19,739 bases of DNA from Hadesarchaea archaeon (GTDB taxonomy: Archaea > Hadarchaeota > Hadarchaeia > Hadarchaeales > Hadarchaeaceae), in assembly GCA_003661465.1 (NCBI GenBank), contig QMWE01000004.1, positions 1-19,739 of the forward strand. Direction: 5' to 3'. The notes beneath the pieces were generated by a model. It was not told where the DNA came from. It saw nothing but the letters and a program-made list of their open reading frames with translations, and ran no database searches. Shown here piece by piece: positions 15,268 through 19,739 of the stretch. How positions within the stretch are numbered: position 1 is the stretch's first letter; each line of letters starts with the position of its first letter. The translations under genes were made by a program, and so were the position numbers.

Positions 15268-16203
15268 TTGCTGGCCGAGGTTGGTGGGGGACGGAGAGGA
15301 TGGTTGGTGGAGATCCCCCGCGGGTTGGCCAGAGCTGCTGTAGGTCTTGCTTTTGACATAGGCGCGGATACAGTGCTGGCGGTTACTGAAACAGGAAAGA
15401 ACTGTAGTCCTCTTTTTGATGAAAGGATATTCAGCAGACACGGAAAGCGGATAAAGGTTATCCTCGCGACCAACAACGTGGAGACATATTCTAGGTTTAC
15501 CCGTAGTGTTCACGTCAAAGCCATTAAACTCACTGCACGACCGAGGGACAGAAGAAAGCAGGCATACTACGCCGTGGCGTGTGGACTGCAGAAGGGATTC
15601 CTCAATCCTGGAGAGCGCGTGGTGTGCCTTACCGGAGATGGGTTTGCCGATGTGACCGATTCCCTCACGGTCTTGGATGTGACGGGGGACGAGCAGGTCA
15701 TCAGCGTGTTGGAATCCAATCAAGTTTTGGCGGACACCGTTGACCTAGCGTTGGAGCTGGGAAAATGTGGCGTGCAAAACGAGCGTTTCTCCGGAGCGGC
15801 GTTTGTGGTCGGCAACAGCAAGGAGATTCTGAGGCTCTCCCATCAGCTGATGATCAACCCATTTGAGAATTACAGGGCAAAGATATCTGACAGGGAAAAA
15901 TGGGATCTCTTGAAAAAATATGCAAATTTCGATGGCGCGTTTGTGATAGACTCGGATGGAACCATCGTGGCGGCTCATCGATACTTGGATGCCAACAGAA
16001 GGGTTGAGGTGCCCAGCGGACTGGGGACCCGTCACATGGCGGTTGCGGCGATGACCGCGGCAACTGGTGCGAAGGGAGTCACGGTCTCAGGAGAAGATGG
16101 GTTCGTCAGGATATTCGATCGCGGCAGGATGGTCGTGAAGATAAGTCCAACCAGCAAAATATTCGAGTGCCTGCACGGGGCGTTTGAGGGTGAACGGTTT
16201 TAG
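15268..16203 (+). CDS. dacZ: diadenylate cyclase (c-di-AMP synthase), archaeal DacZ
   Basis: A 311-residue enzyme that makes cyclic di-AMP from two ATP. The C-terminal DAC domain (about 165-300) has the two catalytic motifs, DGA at 222-224 (FDGAFVID) and GTRH at 253-256 (GLGTRHMAVAAM), plus the SGAAFVVG and NPFENY stretches of the family. The N-terminal 140 residues resemble the pyruvate-kinase C-terminal-like domain found in archaeal DacZ (ILATNN, GDGFADVTDSL). The start is TTG15268, with a TATA-like TTATAAC at 15239-15245 about 27 bases before it; GTG15309, with GAGAGGA upstream, is the alternative. In haloarchaea and methanogens c-di-AMP governs osmotic balance and potassium uptake. DNA ligase follows after 29 bases. 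Confidence 0.93.
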   Translation: MLAEVGGGRRGWLVEIPRGLARAAVGLAFDIGADTVLAVTETGKNCSPLFDERIFSRHGKRIKVILATNNVETYSRFTRSVHVKAIKLTARPRDRRKQAYYAVACGLQKGFLNPGERVVCLTGDGFADVTDSLTVLDVTGDEQVISVLESNQVLADTVDLALELGKCGVQNERFSGAAFVVGNSKEILRLSHQLMINPFENYRAKISDREKWDLLKKYANFDGAFVIDSDGTIVAAHRYLDANRRVEVPSGLGTRHMAVAAMTAATGAKGVTVSGEDGFVRIFDRGRMVVKISPTSKIFECLHGAFEGERF

Positions 16204-16232
16204 TCTCCGGTGATGAGTAGTCTTCGGTCAAG

Positions 16233-17948
16233 ATGCTCTACAGAACTCTGGCCGAGGCCTTTGAGAAGCTTGAGAGGACTTCCTCATATCTCGAAAAGAA
16301 TTCCATAATAGCCGAGCTGCTGAAGCGGACCCCTGAGGAGGAGATAGAGCATGTGGTCCTGCTTTTGCTCGGCAGACCCTGGCCAGCGTACGTCTCCAAG
16401 GAGACAGGTGTGGGACTACAGCAACTTAAAAAAGCGATCGCAAAGGCTTCTGGTTACTCCACGAGCGATGTCGATAAACTGATGAGAGAGGTCGGAGATC
16501 TCGGTGAGGTTGCTGCGAGGCTGATTGGCAAAAAAAGGCAGGTCACGCTTTTTACGGAGAAGTTGACCGTCGGGAAGGTGTTTGAGCGGATCAGGCAGCT
16601 TCCAGAGATAACCGGTGAGGGGTCCGTCGACCGAAAAACGGATCATATCTCGGAACTTCTTACCAGCGCGAGTCCCGTCGAGGCAAAGTTCGTGGTCAGG
16701 ACAGTTCTCGGTGATCTCAGGATCGGTGTTGCAGAGGGTAGATTGAGGGACGCGATCGCCACGGCTTTCGATCTGGATCCACAGGAGGTCGAGCACGCTT
16801 ACATGCTGACGACGGACTACTCCATGGTCGCCAAGGCAGCCGCGATGGGTGGGAGAAGAGGGCTCGGTAAACTCAGCGTGTGCGTGGGACATCCGGTGAA
16901 TCCGATGCTGGCGCAGCGGGCAGAGGACATAGATGAAATACTGGAGCGAATGGGTGGAAAAGCGGCATTTGAGATCAAGTTGGATGGAATCAGAATTCAG
17001 GTACACAAGGAAGGTGATAGGATCCAGCTCTTCACCCGACGGATGGAGGACTACAGTAGCATGTTTCCAGATTTAATAGAACCGTTGCGAAAAGCGGTGA
17101 AGCCCAAGCGGGCGATCGTGGACGGGGAACTAGTGGCGATCGACAAGCGCGCCGGAAGGCCAATGCCTTTTCAGGAGGTATTGAGGCGCCGGCGGAAGTA
17201 CGGGATAAAGGAGACGGCCGAGCAGATACCGGTTCAGATACAGCTATTTGATGTGCTGTTGGTCGAGGACAGACCTATGCTTGCCGAGCCGTACGTCCGA
17301 CGCAGGAAGATGTTGGAGAAGATCGTGGATGTGGTGGAGGGGAAGGTCGGCGTGGTCGAACAGAGGGTGCTCGACAAAAAGGAGGATATACAGAAGTTCT
17401 TGGATAAAGCGGTGAGGATAGGTCACGAGGGATTGCTGGCAAAAGATCTAAAGTCCAGCTATCGCGCTGGAAGGAGGGAGTTTCTCTGGCTTAAGCTCAA
17501 GCCCGCCGTGGAGACGCTGGACTTGGTAGTGGTCGGCGCTCATTACGGAAAGGGAAAGAGGGCGGGAGTTTTTGGATCATATGTGCTGGCGGCGCGCGAT
17601 GAGGAAACCGGGCGCTATCAAACTGTTACGAGGTGTGGAAGCGGTTTCACGGACGATGACCTGAAAGATCTGACGAAGATGTTCAAGAAAATTCAGATTA
17701 AACGACCGCACGAGGACGTTGATATGGAAATTGAGGCCGATGCTTATTTCGAGCCCCGGGTGGTGTTTGAGATAGCATACGAGGAGATCCAGGTCAGTCC
17801 CGAGGAGAAGCACACTTCAGGGATGGGCTTGCGCTTTCCCCGCTATCTGCGCGTGCGTGAAGATCGACGTCCCGAGGAGATAACAACCGTCAGGGAGATT
17901 GAGGAGCTGTTCGAGCTGCAAGAGCGAAGAAAGGGAAAAAGGAGCTGA
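16233..17948 (+). CDS. lig: ATP-dependent DNA ligase
   Basis: A 571-residue replicative ligase that seals nicks, including Okazaki-fragment joints. It has the three archaeal domains: a helical DNA-binding domain (1-215), the adenylation domain with motif I EIKLDGIR (catalytic Lys249), motif III-like FTRRMEDYSSMFPDL and motif IV EGLLAKD, then the OB-fold domain with motif V LWLKLKP and later CGSGFTDDDL. The C-terminal region ends in a charged helix. The length is typical for archaea (about 560). ATG16233 was chosen although no strong ribosome site precedes it; GGTGATGAG is some 15 bases upstream. It is probably co-transcribed with dacZ, and its stop is one base from that of the converging GAN gene. 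Confidence 0.97.
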   Translation: MLYRTLAEAFEKLERTSSYLEKNSIIAELLKRTPEEEIEHVVLLLLGRPWPAYVSKETGVGLQQLKKAIAKASGYSTSDVDKLMREVGDLGEVAARLIGKKRQVTLFTEKLTVGKVFERIRQLPEITGEGSVDRKTDHISELLTSASPVEAKFVVRTVLGDLRIGVAEGRLRDAIATAFDLDPQEVEHAYMLTTDYSMVAKAAAMGGRRGLGKLSVCVGHPVNPMLAQRAEDIDEILERMGGKAAFEIKLDGIRIQVHKEGDRIQLFTRRMEDYSSMFPDLIEPLRKAVKPKRAIVDGELVAIDKRAGRPMPFQEVLRRRRKYGIKETAEQIPVQIQLFDVLLVEDRPMLAEPYVRRRKMLEKIVDVVEGKVGVVEQRVLDKKEDIQKFLDKAVRIGHEGLLAKDLKSSYRAGRREFLWLKLKPAVETLDLVVVGAHYGKGKRAGVFGSYVLAARDEETGRYQTVTRCGSGFTDDDLKDLTKMFKKIQIKRPHEDVDMEIEADAYFEPRVVFEIAYEEIQVSPEEKHTSGMGLRFPRYLRVREDRRPEEITTVREIEELFELQERRKGKRS

Positions 17949-17949
17949 A

Positions 17950-19359
17950 TCAGAAGGACTGTTTGATCAGCAGTTCCTCGAATTTCTCCAAGAATTCTGA
18001 CACTTTATCTTCGGGAATCTGCGCACCGCAGGCCACGGCGTGTCCTCCTCCTTCGCCTCCAACCCTCTCCGCAGCTTCCCGTATTGCGTGCCCCATGTCG
18101 AGGCCCTTCAAAAACAGAAGTTTCGAACATCGCGCTGACACTTTCGCCATGCCATCCTCACGTACCACCCCCACCAGAGGTTTGTACGGGTCACATCTCT
18201 GATTCCCCAGTGTGAGTCCGGCGATGGTCCCAATGAATATCTCCTTTATCACTCCGGTTCCGTCGAAGTACTGGAGGTATCCTCTTGCTCCACGCTGAAG
18301 TCCGGTCTCTTCTATGAACTCCATCCCTTCAGCGATCCTGCGACGGTGCTGGCGGAGGAGGTTGAGCGTTGCTCGATAATACGTCCCGCGATCGCCTTTC
18401 GCCACTTCAAATCCGATCAAAGGTTGCGCCTGTCGTGCGGTGGCGTTCAGACAGGTTCCAAAGACATCGGCGTCTCGAAGCAGCGACCTTTCTTCCTCTC
18501 TCGGTAAGGTGTAGACTTCACCTATCACGAGCTTCGGGACATATTGTACAAGTTCTTCCGGCACGTGCGTGTAGGCCCTGGCGATCAGTTCCGTGGCCAG
18601 CCTGCGCTTTTCGGAATCGGAGAGATCCACGAGCCGGCGCCATCCCCTGTCGCTCTTGAGCGGTATGTCGAGTTCTCTCAGCATGCTCGTACAGCCTGGA
18701 GGCGAGTTGCTGACACCGGGTATAAATGGGTCCGTAAACATCTCCAGGGCCTTGAACAGAGGTCGCGAGTGTCTTCCGTACAGGAGCAAATCGGTCGTCT
18801 GGCCTAGGACGCCGGAGCTCACCCCGTCACTGAGTATCTCTCTGTTGTATCCTCTCAGTTTTCCCCACGCGTCCTGAACGTCGCCTATGGCTCCGACGAT
18901 ACCAAGCGCGGAAAGGTCCAAATTTGCTCGGTCGATCTCCCTGGCGACCAGGTACGCCATCCCGGCACCGCTTATCTCGTGGGCACCGTTTAAACCGTGG
19001 AGATGCGCGTTAAGGTGCACCAGCCCCCGCCACCCTTCAGATTTTGTCGGTTCGTGATGATCGGCTATTATCACGTCATGGTTTTGGTACTTGGGCCGGA
19101 GATTTTGCAATTGGGAGCTTCCTAGGTCGGTGAAGATGGTGAGGCCAGGCGGGTCCAAATCGTCCACGACTTCGCGATAGAGCATGCGGACAAATTTCAC
19201 ATTGTGTTTGATATCAAGTCTGTCGAGGGCCTTTGAGATGACCGCCGCGGCACATAGGCCATCCGCATCCATGTGGGAAACTATTTCGACAGAGTCCCGT
19301 CTGTGCTTTTTTATCAGATCGGCTGCTTTTCGTGCTTGAGCCAGCATTGTGGAAATCAT
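17950..19359 (-). CDS. GAN / archaeal RecJ-like DHH exonuclease
   Basis: A 469-residue single-strand exonuclease of the DHH phosphoesterase superfamily. The archaeal branch (GINS-associated nuclease, GAN) travels with the CMG-like replicative helicase and is the counterpart of Cdc45. Metal-binding motifs are present: HMDADG (His29, Asp31, Asp33), TDLGSS (Asp78) and the DHH triad ADHHEP (100-102). The DHHA1 end has GGEGGGHAVACGA (about 437-449). All catalytic positions I can check are intact, so it should be an active nuclease rather than a Cdc45-like relic. The start is ATG19359; ATG19347 is possible. TATA-like GTTTATAC at about 19387-19396 on the minus strand supports a near-leaderless start. 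It converges on the ligase gene, another replication gene. Confidence 0.92.
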   Translation of the reverse strand: MISTMLAQARKAADLIKKHRRDSVEIVSHMDADGLCAAAVISKALDRLDIKHNVKFVRMLYREVVDDLDPPGLTIFTDLGSSQLQNLRPKYQNHDVIIADHHEPTKSEGWRGLVHLNAHLHGLNGAHEISGAGMAYLVAREIDRANLDLSALGIVGAIGDVQDAWGKLRGYNREILSDGVSSGVLGQTTDLLLYGRHSRPLFKALEMFTDPFIPGVSNSPPGCTSMLRELDIPLKSDRGWRRLVDLSDSEKRRLATELIARAYTHVPEELVQYVPKLVIGEVYTLPREEERSLLRDADVFGTCLNATARQAQPLIGFEVAKGDRGTYYRATLNLLRQHRRRIAEGMEFIEETGLQRGARGYLQYFDGTGVIKEIFIGTIAGLTLGNQRCDPYKPLVGVVREDGMAKVSARCSKLLFLKGLDMGHAIREAAERVGGEGGGHAVACGAQIPEDKVSEFLEKFEELLIKQSF

Positions 19360-19410
19360 GCACTATCAATGTTTTTATCTGGCAGACCGTATAAACTCAG
19401 AGGTGGTGGA

Positions 19411-19593
19411 TTGCACGTGCATCACGCGTATATCGGCCTTTTTCTGATGGCATGGAGTTTGGCTGTAATATTTTTCAGGGTCGGGGTGATAGGAGAGTAC
19501 AATCCATGGCTGGCTTGGGGAGGTCTCGTGCTGGGAATGGTCCTCTTCATCCACGATGTTTTATGGCACGTTACCCACAGGAAAAAAAGGTGA
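19411..19593 (+). CDS. small His-rich membrane protein
   Basis: A 60-residue protein with two membrane segments (about 6-25 and 32-50). Near its start is HVHH and in the second helix DVLWHVTH, so histidines and an aspartate could face each other at the membrane; this pattern recurs in small archaeal HxHH membrane proteins of unknown role. I chose TTG19411 because GAGGTG (19400-19405) lies five bases before it and TATA-like GTATAAAC is at 19390-19397. ATG19369 would add a 14-residue SGRPYKLRGGG-type leader with no ribosome site. It diverges from the GAN gene and ends four bases before the mtnA start. No function can be given. Confidence 0.65.
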   Translation: MHVHHAYIGLFLMAWSLAVIFFRVGVIGEYNPWLAWGGLVLGMVLFIHDVLWHVTHRKKR

Positions 19594-19597
19594 AAGC

Positions 19598-19739
19598 TTG
19601 CGCACGATAGAACTCCAAGGGAAAGAAGTCGTGCTCATCGATCAGACGAAGTTGCCTCAAAAACTGGAATTCGTCAGATGCAGAAGCGCTGTGGATGTGG
19701 CAAAGGCCATAAAACGCATGCAAGTGCGCGGTGCTCCAG
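19598..19739 (+). CDS. mtnA: S-methyl-5-thioribose-1-phosphate isomerase (partial, 5' end)
   Basis: The first 47 codons of a protein of the eIF2B-alpha/MtnA family, cut by the window end. It opens MRTIELQGKEVVLIDQTKLP and reaches VRGAP, the strong N-terminal signature of MtnA in methylthioadenosine salvage; ribose-1,5-bisphosphate isomerases of the same superfamily usually differ there. The start is TTG19598 with AGGTGA at 19588-19593, a site that overlaps the stop codon of the small membrane protein, so the two are coupled. Without the remainder, the isomerase substrate is inferred from the start only. Confidence 0.85.
   Translation, partial: MRTIELQGKEVVLIDQTKLPQKLEFVRCRSAVDVAKAIKRMQVRGAP

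Noticed and set aside
16416..17006. 196-codon minus-strand frame
   Set aside because: Antisense to the DNA ligase DNA-binding and adenylation domains; a shadow.

Overview
The window is archaeal. The 16S rRNA tail carries a CACCTCC anti-Shine-Dalgarno, and the rRNA genes run 16S, tRNA-Ala(TGC), 23S, the usual euryarchaeal order. The proteins are archaeal types: eukaryote-like S17e, a ThiD-ThiN fusion, GTP cyclohydrolase III, DacZ, an archaeal ATP-dependent DNA ligase and a GAN/RecJ-like nuclease. Many genes have TATA-like boxes about 25 bases before the start, with leaderless or TTG/GTG starts. I read it as a euryarchaeote, probably of an uncultured lineage. G+C-rich rRNA would fit a thermophile, but I computed nothing and cannot name the genus.

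Region 1 (1-4070) is the rRNA operon: the 16S 3' end, tRNA-Ala, then 23S inside a long pre-rRNA processing stem, with no 5S behind it. The 23S gene is split in helix 69 by a 719-base element. It is not a bulge-helix-bulge archaeal intron: it shows P1, P3-P10, the R and S core segments, a U.G pair at the 5' splice site and a terminal G, so it is a group I self-splicing intron. It carries a LAGLIDADG homing endonuclease in the P6 loop.

Region 2 (4172-9223) is housekeeping. A minus-strand set (thiDN, rps17e, and a short ferredoxin gene) diverges from a small ribbon-helix-helix regulator with a palindrome over its TATA box. A tRNA methylthiotransferase (minus) diverges from GTP cyclohydrolase III (plus), which is followed by an unrecognised membrane protein.

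Region 3 (9260-13342) holds a tRNA-Leu(GAG) with a 19-base insert in its D arm, a decayed TnpB remnant, and a 1121-residue anchored surface protein behind three tandem TATA-like boxes. That protein is saturated with Asp-Asn and Glu-Asn pairs up to a sharp boundary.

Region 4 (13366-19739) holds two-subunit class I fumarase (minus), which diverges from a plus-strand run of DUF192, diadenylate cyclase (dacZ) and DNA ligase. A GAN/RecJ-like nuclease converges on the ligase and diverges from a small His-rich membrane protein, followed by the start of mtnA, cut by the window end.

The most unusual items are the archaeal group I intron, the tRNA-Leu D-arm insert, and the surface protein's composition and domain layout.
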